Shown here piece after piece: positions 34,960-49,900 of a stretch of 64,000 bases of DNA. How positions within the stretch are numbered: the first letter of the stretch is position 1; every line of letters starts with the position of its first letter. The stretch lies in NCBI RefSeq assembly GCF_905220365.1, contig NC_061152.1, positions 4,701,001 to 4,765,000 of the forward strand, written 5' to 3'. This stretch comes from Vanessa cardui. Taxonomy: Eukaryota; Arthropoda; Insecta; Lepidoptera; Nymphalidae. The translations under genes and the position numbers were made by a program. Under the pieces are notes generated by a model. It saw only the letters and a list, made by a program, of their open reading frames with translations, was not told the DNA's origin and did not search any database.

Positions 34960-37900
34960 CTGGAAGAATATAAAAAAAATGTTAATTATCTATACTCTAC
35001 TTAATTTGACACTATTGTGTCTTAGGTTATGGGTAAACAGAGAGTCTATTACCATTATACCTTTAAAATTAAATTAAGTCTGTAATTTCTGTTCAATCTC
35101 CGTCGTACGTAACATTGGCCTCTTGGCACAAAAAATTAAAAAAAAGAAGAAAGTTATAATGGCTCCGAACAGATTAAATGTAATAAAACTTAAACACTTG
35201 TAGTCGCTACGGTTTTTGAAGTGGGTAACATTATAATAAAAAAAAAAAATGGCGGGAATTTAAAACTCGCTCAACAGAATACTCTGGACCCGGGAACATT
35301 GTGATAACTTTAAGTTTCGTTACTGTATATCTTTATATATTATTTGCTTAATATAGAAGAACGTTATTAATTACTATCAAGAGTTATCTTTCAAAAATTA
35401 ATTAACAAAAATAACTTTAGCTAATACACGCAAATTCCAATTAACATGATACGTGAACGAACATTAATTTGGCATTCTAAATGTATAAAATAGACAAATT
35501 GATAATTTTACATAATATAGGTAAATTAATGTTTATCTCTAATCACTCTGCCTCATAACAACTTTTTTGTGACATTTTCACCGATTCTAATGGAAGTAGG
35601 AAAAACGATAAACAAACCATAAAATCACCTTTTTCATGCAATTTGCTAATAACTATAATAACTCAGCTATGTTTTTCACTACTAAGAGTCTATTATTAAT
35701 TTATCTTTATTTATAATACAACACTATTACAATTTATTTACATTTTCAAAAATCCGATAACAGTTTCAAAACGCGTTTATTTAGCAAATTCGGAATAAAT
35801 ATCATAGATTAATCAAGCTCTCGACTAAAGATGACGCGTCAATTTACTGTCAAATTTTGTTTATTAGAATATAATATAAATATCAATGATAAATTAAGGC
35901 AATGAATGACATATAGAACCAAAAAAAATCATAACTAACATATCTAAATGTCAAACATTTTTAGGGACACTTTTTTTACACAAAGATGCTTCTCCTTACC
36001 TTTTCGATTCCATACTTGAGAACCAAGAAGATTCACTTAATCTCAACAGGGAGATGTGATTGTTGGATAAGAATCTTTAACATTCAATAGATACTCACTT
36101 TTTCTTTTCATTTTCGACAATAACTTGATCTTTAAAGAATTTCGATAATTCTAGTTCTTTTATTTCGTCCGTATTTGTTAGGATTATGGCCCTGAAATGA
36201 AAAAAAAAAATTTGAATTTGGAACAGTGATTCTTGCGTCACGCCGGCAAACGTCACGGCACTCTCTTATACTGTCACGTTTCTTCACTCTATGCTGTCTC
36301 GTGAGACGCCTGTACTATATAATGTTGCTATATATTATGATAATAAATAAATATTGGACATCACATACATTACTCTGATCCCAATGTAAGTAGCTAAGGC
36401 ACTTGTGTTGTGGGAAATCAGAAGTAACGACGGCACCACAAACACCCAGACCCAAGACAACATAGAAAAGTGTCGGCCGGGAATCATTATATCATCACAC
36501 CAACGTTTAATAACTTCTTTACTTGGTGGTGGGGCTTTGTGCAAGCCCGTCTGGTTAGGTACCACCCACTCATCATTTATTATACCGCCAAATAACAGTA
36601 CTCAGTATTGTTGTGATCCGGTTTGAAGGGTGAGTGAGCCAGTGTAACTACAGGCACAAGTGACATAGCATCTTAGTTCCCAAGGTTGGTGGCACATTGA
36701 CGATGTAAGGAATAGTTAATGTTTCTTACAGAGTCATTGTCTATTGGTGATGGTGACGACTTCCCACCAGGTGGCCCATATGCTCGTCCGCCAACCTATA
36801 CCATAAAAAAACTACAAAAAACTTGTTTAACGCACTCTAAAAACAGCCTTAAAGTTAATCTCAATATCGTTACATTTTTCTTTACTTAGTAGAATCGCAA
36901 TCTGCCATAAATTTAGAACAGCTAAGGTTATATTATTATTATATTTCCTAAACTCTGTGACATCATCTTTACACGGTATAAAACAAAGTCGCATACCGCT
37001 GTCTGTCCCTATATATGCTTAGATCTTTGATACGCAACGGATTTTGATGCGTTTTTTTAATAGATAGAGTGATTCGAGAGGAAGGTTTTCAAAGAAAGGT
37101 CGACAATATAGTAAAGAAACACTGATAACTTAGTCATTCTCTACTAGGCTGGAACCTAGGACGGCAGATTTAGAGGGACGGCAAATTTAGCCCAAATTTG
37201 TCTAACAGAAATTTTAAAAAAGCTTATAATTATATGTATACACATTACATCCGTGATCCGTATACTCGTCACTACATAGCGGGTTGGAAAAATAATCTAG
37301 TAACTGACAGAAATATCACCTAGTTTATAGTCATACTAATAACGGGAAAAACGGATAGAACACAAATCATAGAGTTTCAATTTCAGAATAAATGTAATCA
37401 ATATGATTGTGAACTAAACTAACGTATTGAATTTCAAGAGTCAGTAGGGGCGGCAAAAATTGAATAGCCTACTTGCCTACTAGCTGCAAATTTGTAAATC
37501 CGCCACTGTCTCTACTATATTTCAGCATTACACCCGTGAGAATCCAGGTCGGGTCGCTAGTAGTATTTAAAACAAAGCTTTAATTAAGTTTTAATTAATC
37601 TAACAGAGTGATATGTTGTAATTAAGTAGAAACACTGTCGTTTAATTAAAAAAAAAAGAAAAAACATTTTTACGTGGAATTTTAAACAAACTAATTAGAA
37701 CTGATGTCAGCACTTTAACGATGTGTGTTGTTCATAGTAATCTAATATACATATCGCAGTACAAACAGCTTAATTGAAAGCCCCTTTGATTATTTGCGAG
37801 CCGAGATGGCTCAGTTGTTAGAACGCGAGCATTTCAACCGATGATTGCGGGTTCAAGCACTGAATATTCATGTGCTTAATTTGTGTTTATAATTCTCGTG

Positions 37901-40900
37901 CTCGGCGGTGAAGGGAAACATCGTGAGGAAACCTGCATGTTTTGTTGTTGTTGTAACTTTTGATTGAATGAACCAGTTTTGATAAAAAATATTTGAAAGC
38001 AGGTTGCATTTATCTTATTTCATAGAAATTGTGTCACATGTGTATTCCACCAGCACGCATTGTTCCTAACCTTCTCCTCAAAGTAAGAGGAAGCTTTACC
38101 CAGCAGTGGGAAATTTACAGAGTGTATTTGTGTGACTAAACTTTGTCAAACGTCATACTATTTAAATAGTGCGCGTTTATGATTGGACCACTTTTGGGCG
38201 CCATTTTTTATCGAAGCGTTCTCAACTTTGATAATCTAGTCACAAAGATGACTTCTGTGATCGAGTAGCGTGTACACCAGTTTTTATAGGTACGCCATTC
38301 CATAGGTCCGGGTTCGATTCCCGGCCGAGTCGATGTATGCTCAAAATGCATGTAGCTAAGGTCCGGCAAAGATTTATAAATTAATAATATAATTAATTGG
38401 TCACAGGTCAGTCAGATCCCGCTGAGTTTCTTTCGCCGGTTCTTCTCAGGTCTGAGGTATTATATTCCAAACCGGTGGTAGATTTTCGACCATCAATAAG
38501 AAAGTGTAAACACTTGTAAGCATTTTTTTTATTGTACCTGATGGTAAGTGATCACCATAACCCATAGACAATGACGCTGTAAGAATTATTAACTATTCCT
38601 TACATCGTCAATATGCCACCAACCTAAGATGTTATTTCCCTTGTGCCTGTAGTTACACTGGTTCACTAACCCTTCAAACCGGAACACAACAATACTGAGT
38701 ACTGTGTGTACAATAACTGATGAGTGGGTGGTACCTATCCAGACGGGCTTGCCCAAAGCCCTACCACCAAGAATTTAGAAATACTTTTAAAGAGACATCG
38801 AAATGCATTCGTTTCTTCATTTCGAAAGCGAGGGTCGCTATAGCCGGTCGGTATAATAATTTTATTTATAAATTGCCTACAATACAAGCGGGCGGGCCGA
38901 GTCACCTTGACACCGCGAATCCCTAATAAATATAGTGTTGCCCGCGTAAAAATATATCTACAAATAGATAACATTTATTAACATAAGAATTGACAACATT
39001 AAATGCTTAAATATATACAAATATGAACTAAAAACTGTATATCGACCGCGTGGAATGGTGGCAAAAATGCTATCAGCATTTCCCCGTTGAATCGCAATTC
39101 CGATCCTCTGGGCGAACGAACCAGCCCTCCTGTCACCAGTTGAGGCAATGAGGCGAGGTGTTATACTTTTGGTTATTAACAAATTCAATATTACGTTAAT
39201 TTGACGAGCTCCGTGGTCGAGTTGTGTGTACATTGGTTTTCATGGGTACGTCTTTCCGAGGTCCTTTGATTCCCGGCCAAGTCGATGTCGAAGAAATTCT
39301 GTTGTATTGGGTCTGGGTGTTTGTACAGTCATTACTTCTGATTTTCCATAACACAAGTGCTTTGGCTACTTACATTGGGGTCAGAGTAATGTATGTGTTG
39401 TTGTCCAATATTTGTATATATATATTTTTTTAATATAAATGCCTCTTTATAAAACACATCGGTGTGTATTTCTGGGCGAAGGATATCCAAAAACGCTTAA
39501 ATACATAAAGTTGATATGTACTAGTAGTATACAGTTGAGTATTTTTTATTCAGTAACCCAAAAATAATGTTTCATGTTTCTAACTTAAAAAATGATAGAC
39601 TTCCATACAAACTTTCAACCCCTATTTCACACCCTTATGGGTCTTATGGGGGAATACTGAATACACATGTGGAAAAATTTCATTGAAATTAATCACATGC
39701 AGGTTTCCTCACGATGTTTTCCTCCACCGCCGAGCACGAGATGAATTATAAACACAAAATAAGCACATGAATATTCAAGTAATTATTAAAACGAATAAAT
39801 TAATAAACTTTAAATAGTATCGATATGTCGACATTAACCCAACCCTAGCAAAGGGCGCGCCTAACGACTTTAACAGCTCGGAGTGACCTGAGTTATAGCC
39901 CCGGCTATACACGACTACACAGTAATGGCCCAAACTTGCATTATATAGAAAGCAGAGAATCGCGTTGAAAGACTTTGCAAAATCTAAACAAAATTTGCCA
40001 ATGATCACTAAGATTCCCAGGTTGCCTCACGGTTTTTTCCTTCACCGAACACGAGATGAATTATAAATACAAATTAAGCATACGAAAAACGAAAAAAATA
40101 ACAAAAATACCTCAAGCAATTGTTACGAGAGTAACCTTAGCCTTCAATATGGTGTTATGACATTTGATTCTATATCATAATTTATGTCACATTATTATTG
40201 CATATTATGAATATAGCAGGGGCTGTTGAATTTACTTTATTATAAACAATTATTATCGTAATTAATTGATCAATAATTTGTAAAACTGTAATTATTATTA
40301 TTTTATATAGCATAGCATTGAATACTGGCATGTAACACTATTTCTTATTTTAAATATGATTGAGCTGTCAATAGAAAACAATTGGACGATAGCGTGGCAT
40401 TCTAACAAAGGATAGAGAGATTGAAGTATAATAATATTTCAGGCATCCCAAAGTACTGACATTACACAATATAATATTTCAAAACAAATTAATATGCACT
40501 AAAAAGTAATAAAAATAACAGCGTTTTCAAAGCATTTTTAGAGTCCTCCTATGTAAAATGTAATGGAAAATATTAGACTACATAAAGTCGATTTACGATA
40601 ATATAATGTAACGTCAGTCGTCAGCCAAAAATACCTTGCAAAATATCTAGTAAAACGTAAAACCGAACGGGAAGCACTAGCTTTCAAATAAAGAAAAAAA
40701 ATTTAAAAATCTCTTCACCCAGTCAAAATTTAGGAGATAACAAATGAAAAGTAAAGTCGAATTTAATTTTTGTATACAATTATTTTGCTTTGTACAGGAC
40801 TTTATATTTATGGACCTATAGTTATGGAAATAACGTGATAAATTCGTAGTAAATATCGTATAAAATCTTCAGTAGTTTAAACATATTATCGTTGGACGAA

Positions 40901-43900
40901 ATTTGAGTGACGTAGTCAAGGAAGTGACGTCACCGGTGTGATGAAGTGAAAGAAAGGAGCGTCTCCAAAAAAAATTGAACTGTCAGTTGCGTTCTTAATA
41001 AATATCATAATATTTTTATTGTACATAACTAAAACGTAATAACAAGCTTCGGTCAATTTTTGGTTATATTTTTTAGTAAATGGACCAGTATCAATACATA
41101 TAATAAAATTGGAGTGTCTGTTTGTAATATTAAAATAGCCTTTTTATACTCATTGCATTTGTATACACGGTAATAAACCAAAATAGCATTTTTTACAATT
41201 TTTGTCTGTCTGTCTGTTCCGGCTAATCTCTGGAACGGCTGGACCAATTTTGACGGGACTTTCACTGGCAGATACCTGATATAATAAGGAGTAACTTAGG
41301 CTACACAAATATACAAAGTCGCGGGGGCAGCTAGTCTATTATAATATACTAGCGACCTGCTCCATATACAACAAAGTCGCTTGTCGCTATGTAAAATTAC
41401 TCAACGAATTTTGAAGCGGTATTTTACTAATAAATAACTATTACTTACATTATCATATTGATAGTCATAAAACTTAAGTAAGTACGACGCAACTTAGATT
41501 TAGCATCAGCAAATTCAATAAAACCGATTACTGCCGATTCACACAACCAACAGAAACAGCTCCCTATCGCACCATTCGACGCTATTAGTCGCTATAGATT
41601 CCCGCGTCAGTTCAACCCGAGACAGCGAGTGCGTGTAAATCGACGCTCGAATTGACGAATATATTAGGACATATGATATTACAAGTTATTACGTTTGTGT
41701 AAAGAACACATAAGAAATAAATATTGATAGTCCGGGACAGCGAACTCAATTCGGATGTGATCGGTTTTACGAATTTTGTCGATGTGACATCTAAGTTGTG
41801 TCGTACTATAATAACCTAAGCTTTTCTCAAGTTAAACAATATATAGTTCAACTTATATTGGTTTTAGTTACCACTTCCGTAAGGCACAAACCGAGACGCA
41901 AACTCGTTTTTTTTTTTTCAGAAATATCTTAACTTTTTTTTTAAATTAATAATATCAAGGCCTCAAATTCACAGCTAAGTATTAAAAGTAATTACTGAAC
42001 AATTATGACACGTGGAATTCTAGCATCCTATCCCTTGGGGAATAATAAACCAGCCTTGTCCTCAATGGAGGCAACAAGATGAGGTGACATAGTTTTAATA
42101 ATAACTAACTGTGCTTTCGTGCGCGTTGTAATTTAACAAAAACCATATAATTGTAGCCAACATTATTCCTTATTACATCAATTATCTGCCAGTGCAAGAC
42201 CAATAAAAATCGGTGCAGCCGATCCAGAGGTGAGTCGGAAGAAACAGACAAACAGACACTCCAAATTATTATACATACGTATATATATGTAATATGTATA
42301 GCCTAGGAAGTAGGAAAAACTATACACAAACTATACATTTACGTATTTCATGCGAGTGTTATAACTCAGCTATATTGTATACTAAAAACAGTTAGTGATG
42401 AATATATCTTTATTTATAATACAACACAATTACACTTAACTATTTATATACACTTTAATTTAACCTCCAAAGTTACGATAACCGTTTCAAAACGTTTTCT
42501 TATTAATCCATAGAGAATATCACAGACTAATCAAGCTCTTGACCAATGACATCGCGTCAATTTGCTATCAAAGTTTTAATTGGCTTTTCTCCTGTCATAC
42601 TTGGAATATAGTACTGTTGGAATAAACAAGCAACATCTGCGTCAAGTCACATAACTTCCCTTTAAAAAAAAGGCGGGAGATTCGTGGTTGACACATTGAG
42701 ATCGCGATTATAATTACGGTGTAATGTGATTGTTGATGGTTATTTGTGTTGTAGACTAAATGTTTTTCTATTGTGGTAGATTGATTGTTATTTTAAATTA
42801 AAGATAATTGTTTTAGAAGTTAACCTACTTCCTACTTCTAATTCTAAAAGTATATTATATTATAAGGAGAATTAGTGTGACTTTCCGAACGTAATGTGTC
42901 AAGCTGACAGATGGCTTTTGAAATTCATCCTCTTTTTGGCGGGAGGCGCGAAATACGGTCCGGCGTATCATGTTTTACTGTTTTTGTAATAATATTAGAA
43001 AACCAGAAATTCATTAAAGTATTTTGTTGTTAATGGTTGTTATTTTATATCCTTGCAATAAATTTGTTATAAAAGTAATTTTGTTTTGTTAATAATATGT
43101 ATGTCGGCGCGAAACCACGAATTTAAGAAAAACTCGTGTTCAGGAATGATTATTTTAATAATTATAATAATAATTTAAAACTGTTTGATTGTTAAATTAA
43201 TAATTTTTAGTGAATTTTGAAATGTTAAATTAGTCAGTTAAACAGCTGTTATGTTGAGTGAATAAGTCTACCCACCTATTTTTGTTATAAAAGATCAAGC
43301 GCCCGCCGGTATCGACAGACTTGGTCGAGCCGTCGGAGTGATCGGACCGTCTCATATTTGAATAAATCAGAGAGGATTACTTCCTGAGTTTAATTTCAAA
43401 CCTCCGAGGATGGGTAAAGATCGAAACCCTGACACTCGTGACGGCAGCAGTGCTGACGTCATGTCGGACATGCTGCTCCGTTATATATATGTCAGTATAT
43501 GTTATTGTTACAGTACTTACCGAATACGACCGCTCTCAACCCGATCTTGTCTCCTCGGGTCGCTTATCACGGAAATCGATGTTTCACCAACTTCGTGCCT
43601 CCTTTTATTCTTCTTCGATTTGTTATCTCTGGAAAAAAGTTACTAAATTGATATTGTTATAAAAGTAAGTAAGTGACAGCCTGCCAATTTCCCCACTGCT
43701 AAGGCTAAGGCCTCCTCTACCATTAAGGAGAGGGATTGGAACATATACACCACGCTGTTCCAGTGCGGTTTGGTGGAATGCACATGTGGCAGAATTTTGT
43801 TGAAATTAGACAATGCAGGTTTCCTCACGATGTTTTCCTTCACCGCTGAGCACGAGATAAATTATAAACACAAATTAGGCACTTATACATAGTGGTGCCT

Positions 43901-46900
43901 GCCTGGGTTTGAACCCGAAATCGTCGGTTAAGATGCACGCGTTCTAACCACTGGGCCATCTCAGCTCTCGATATAGTTATACGAATATATACATATAATA
44001 ATACTGGTTTCCGAACGCGGTTTTATCGAGGCGTCAATTACTAAGTTGTCATAATGTTAAGAGCGCTCATTCGAATTGCCGTTGTGTTTTCATCACTACA
44101 CAGTACAAAACAAAGCCGCTTACCGCTATCTGTCCCTATGCTTAGATTTTTTAAATTACGGAACGGATTATAATGCGTTTTGTTTTAATAAATAGATTGA
44201 TTCATGAGGTAGGTTTATGTGTTTAATACATGAACAATATAGTACAGAAACGCACATAAAATTTAAGAGGTTTCTAATGTGATGTCGTAAATTTTTTTCG
44301 CGCTTACATTAGAAACGCTGAACCCTACTAGACAGATCAAAATAATTTACTACAGAATTGTACACCTTATGTTGTACACACAATAACCATTTTTATCCTT
44401 TATTTTTTACGAGAAACAATGGCTTTTCAACCGATTTCAAAAAGGAGGAGGTTATCAATTCGTCTGTATTTTTTTATGTTTGTTACCTCATAACTTTTAA
44501 CTGGGTGGACCAATTTTGATATTTGTTTTGTTTGACAACGGCTCCAAATATAACAACAACTATAGCTACATTATATAATCGTAAATCGACTTTTAAGTAG
44601 TCTAATATTTTTCATTTCATTTTACTTTAAAAAATATGTTAAATATGCAATTCTTTTTATTACTTTTAGTGCAAATTCTATTTTTTTAAATAATGTTTTG
44701 ATTGAAGTCGGTTTTTCTTTTTGTTAAAATTTTAAATTCATATTTTCGAAGATATTATAGATTTAAGGACATAGCGGTTTGTATTGCCTAACGACTGAAA
44801 AGCTGTGAACGTTGTAAGAGATTCTGTAGTATATTTAGTATCAGCATTGCACTCGTGAGAAGCCGGGGCGGATCGCTAGTAATTTATAATACAACACTAA
44901 CACTTAACTACTTATATACACTTTGATTTTACTTCAAGTTTCGATAACAGCTTCGTTGACATTAGGACGCCATTTATTCGCGAATCCATAATGAATATCA
45001 TAGATTATACAAGCTCTCGACCAATGAGATTTCGTGGTTTCAAGGTCAAATGTTATTTAATTGTCCTACTCAACCTGTATTTGGAATCTATACCAATATT
45101 ATAAGTGTTAAAGAATTTACTCTCTAATTCCTGAAGAGATTTGATAAAATTTGTTCTGAATAAAACTGGAACTAATGAAGGACATACGCTCAGCTTTTAC
45201 AAGTATCGAGCAACATCTATAAAGCAAGGGAAACCTAGCCTTGTTCCATTTGCTGTCGAAACGCTTGCCCCTTGGAGTAGTAGTGCAAAAAGCTCCATCA
45301 AAAGTATAACACCTCGCCTCATTGCCTCCACTGGTGTTAGAGCTGGTTCGTTTTTCGCCCAGAGAAATCCTGCTAGCATTCTTGCTACCATTGCACGCGG
45401 TCAATATTTATTCAGTAACTATCTTTAACTAATCTTTATTAATATTATAAATGTGAAAGTAACTCTGTCTGTCTGATGCTCATTCACGACCATACCAAAG
45501 AACCGAATTTGATGAAATCTCGTGTGAAGCAAACTAGAACTTCAAAGAAGGACATAGGGTACGTTTTAGCCTGACACATGACAATCAACAACCTAAAACG
45601 CGAGCAAAGCCACGGGCGACTGCTAGTCAAGCACATATATGACATTTGTAGATATTTTTGAAAAAACAAAACACACTCACCTGTGTTTTTTATCTCTTTC
45701 TTTCCTATCGTTAGACTTATGTTTCCGTTTCTTTTTATAAACGGATCCGCTGTTCACTTCATCGACTCTCTCCAGATGTAAGACATACAGTCGGTATATC
45801 TGTAGCAATATCACCTGAAGATATACAGATATATAAATACGACATATTAAAAAATATATATTGGGTATTTACTATCGTCATATGTTATGTTGAACTGAAA
45901 TGGGGAATTAACTTTTTTATGAAAAAAAAATACAGTCGGGTAAATAGAACTGGGTGCATACACCCAAAAAACTGATCTCTGAATTTCGTGGCTGTGTGTA
46001 CACCGGTTTTCATGGATACGCTACTTGGTCCCGGGTTCTATTACCGGCGGAGTCGATGTAGATTATCATTAGTTCTCTATATTGTCTTGGGTCTGAGTGT
46101 TAGTACCGTCGTTACGTCTGATTTTCCACAACACAAGTGCTTTAGCTACTCACATTGGGATCAGAGTAGTGTATGTGTTGTTGTCTCATATTTATTTATC
46201 ATTTATTTTGTGGTCGGGTGCATGTATGTCGTAAAACAAAAGGTAAGCCTTCCGTAACGCGTTACGTAACAAAGCGGCCTTCCCTCCCATAAGACGTTAT
46301 CGAACCATCACTATGACCATAATCAGCTTCCTGGTTCTTGGATTCCTGTACCCTGAATTGAGACATACATGCACGAAAACATCAAAATACTCACCAACGT
46401 ATTCTTGCATGTGAAGAATATGTTCATGTAGTTGATGATCTTGTAATGGGCGATGATGAGGAGGCGGAAAGCTAAGAACGGCGCGTCTTGTAAAGCTATG
46501 TTCATAATAATAGCGCAGACTTCAATGGAGCAACAGCACGCCCTACTTGTGTTCCTGTGGACACACGTAATCATTAAAGAATAAAGCCCATGTCTAGAAA
46601 TTATTGATACCCTAGCTGTGCTGCAACCTTGTACGCCTTTGAATATAACAAAAAAAATATCGTAGCCTAAGTCACTCCCTATTATACCAGCTATCTGCCA
46701 GTGAAAGTCCCGTCAAAATCGGTCCTGCCGTTCCAGAGTTTAGCCGGGACAAACAGACAGACAGACAAAAATTCTAAAAAAAAATTATTTTGGTATATGT
46801 ACCATGTATACATACATATGAATTGAGTAAAAATGGCCTATTTTAATACGATGCGATTCAACGGGGAAATGCTGCACCATTCCACGCGGTCAAGATTTAT

Positions 46901-49900
46901 ACAGTAACAAACAACAACAACAACAACAACAGTCTGTTAATTTCCCATTGCTGGGCTAAGGCCTTCTCTCCCTTTTTAAGTAGAAGGTTCGCTGTTCCAA
47001 TGCGGTTGGTGGAATACACACGTGGAAGGATTTCTTTGAAATTAGACACGCAGGCTTACTCACGATGATTTCCTTCACCGCCGATCACAAGATGAATCAC
47101 AAACACAAATTAAGTATTTGAAGATTCAGTGGTGCCTGCCAGGTTTTGAACCCGCAACCATCGGATAATATCTGGGCTCCATTCGGCAATCAGCTACAGT
47201 AACATTTTTTTTATTTGTACATATTTAAGCACTTGATGATATTAATTCTTATGTTAATAAAGAAATATTGAATATGTACAAGAATAGGCGTGTTGACTTT
47301 TCTTTTTTTTATGGTATAATTTGGCGGACAAATATATGGGCCACCTGATGGTAAGTTATCACCATCACCCATAGACAATGACGCTGTAAGAAATATTAAC
47401 TAATTCTTACATCGTCAATGCGCCACCAACCTTGGGAACTAATTTGTTATGTCCCTTGTGCCTGTAGATACACTGGCTCACTCACCCTTCAAACCGGAAC
47501 ACTATACTGAGCACTTTTATTTGGCGGTAGAATATCTGATGAGTGGGTGGTACCTACCGATACGATTTATTAATAATAATATTAGTAAGTTAAGATTTAT
47601 AAAAAGTTCGTTAATAGTGTTAGACATCAAGTGAGATATGTACTATGTAATATTAATATATAACATACATTTAAGGCTGTGAAAGCGTGGCTTTTATGTG
47701 ATGGTGAATGTGTTAAGATCCGTGACAAAAAAATATATCTAAGATAGACCCGATCGAAACCTATCCACGATTATTCATCGTTAAAAATAATACTATTTTA
47801 GTCGATACTATATCTCCGTAACATTCATATAATGGAGATATTTAAATATTAAATAATGAAAATCAATGATAAGTTCAACGGGCGGCCATGTTTGACATTT
47901 ATGGGTGCGTTCATGAAGTGTTTTCGAAATAACAATTTCGTTCAATGCTACGGTAGTTAGTATTTTTTTTTCTATGGAATAGGTTGAATAGACAATGACG
48001 CTGTAAGAAATATTAACTATTCCTTACATCGTCACTGCGCCTCCAACCTTGGGAACTAAGATGCTATGTCCCTTGTGCCTGTAGTTACACCGGTTCACTC
48101 ACCCTTCAAACCGGAACACAACTATACTGCGTACTGTTGTTTAGAGGTAGAATATCTAATGATGATAATGGTTGTATCTACCCAGGCGGGCTTACACAAA
48201 GCCCAAACCAAGAAAAGTATATTTATAATAGTATATTTATATTTGTTTATTTTTATAGACTTTACCGAGGAAATCTAGTACCTAATTTCTGAAGAAAATA
48301 ATAGAATATTGGAAGCAGAAATGTTATCACAATTTAACCGAAGATGAAATTAATGTACACCGAGTAAATGTCCCGGTTCATCCATACACCAATACTTAGT
48401 ATTGTTGTCGATTGTAGTGTGAGTGTCATTAATTAACATTGTATTGAAGAAAAAATGCTATGCGATTGTATTATCATTAGAAAACAATTTGTGTGAAATT
48501 TCAGTACAATCGGATGTGTGGAACTGCCTTAAAATCAGTTGTAAATGTTGATTCCATGCTAACAAGTTACATATACACTTTTGTCACGAATCTTTCTTTA
48601 ATATATGTACAACTTAAATCTATATGTTTATTCGTATATAATGGTATGTATATATGTATGTTTGAAACCGGTTGTAGCAGAGACATTATATTGTTGATAA
48701 GAAATTATGTGACCAAATTTAATAAAAAAAAAATAATGAACATAATCTGTTATTTATTTTTTTAATAGATTAATTTATAAAACAATATATTAACAATTTT
48801 ATTACAAATTTTATCAATATGCATTTTTAGGCTGTATGCAATGTTCCTTCTAATCACAAAACGTCAAAGAAAAAAAAAACGAAAATGTCAAAATGACAGT
48901 GACATTAATTCGAAAAATCAACAATTCCACAAAGATGTCTCCCCTTCATCCGCATGCGGTGTTTCGTGCATGTTGCATGCGTGCTCTACATACGTACATG
49001 TCAGACCTATTGGCTGTCCCGCGGGTCTTCCTGGACTTCGTGGCCGTCAGGACGACCGTGAACTGCACGAGAGACCACGACCAGATCGCCAGTGTTAGCA
49101 ACACTAGGACCTTTTCCGTGGCAACTTTTTCGTCTTTGAACGAATCGAAGAACTCGATTATATCTGCTGCCGTACCTGTAATTAAATTCTATTTAAACAT
49201 TCCAATATCAAAACATATGCACAGACGACCACAGAGTAAATAATAAATAAATATACAACATTACTCTGATCCCAATGTAGGTAGCTAAAGCACTTGTGTT
49301 GAGGAAAATCAGATGTAACGACGGTACCACAAAAACCCAGACCCAAGACAACTTAGAAAAAAAAATTTCTTCATCGACTCGGCCGGGAATCGAACCCGGG
49401 ACTTCGGAGTGGCATACCCATGAAAGCAAGTACATACCACTCGACCAAGGAGGCCGTCGCCATAGGTAATATCTATAATGATATAAATGCGAAAGAATTT
49501 TCATCTGCTACACTGTAATATTGAAACACTTAACCGATTTTGATGATATTTTCTACGGAGAAAACTTGAACGACCTGTATTAAGCAGCAGCGCAGCAAGT
49601 ATCTCAAAATATTTTAGCATACTATATTAATATATCAAAACTTACCAATATATACCAGAAGTAACTGACTAAGCTGGTCTCTGGTTAGGTCACCCTTGGG
49701 TAGTAACCATCTGCCCACGATGAGGGTCAGCATCAGGAACTGCTCTATCAAGGTCACCCACATATCCGTCGGGATCTTCGTTGCGCCAGGGATGGGAATC
49801 TCCGTCTAAAATATTCAACTTAATGACTCAAATGGACGCTTGCCCCTTGGAGTAGTGGTGCAAAAAGCATCATCAAAAGTATAACACCTCGCCTCATTGC

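Noticed and set aside
45117..45428. ORFs of about 95 codons on both strands
   Set aside because: The plus-strand one is a LINE-C remnant and the minus-strand one its shadow; no host gene.
49385..49457. tRNA-like sequence with good A and B boxes
   Set aside because: It is the head of an S3 SINE continuing into the family arm; the acceptor stem cannot be closed, so it is not a tRNA gene. The same applies to the S1 heads.
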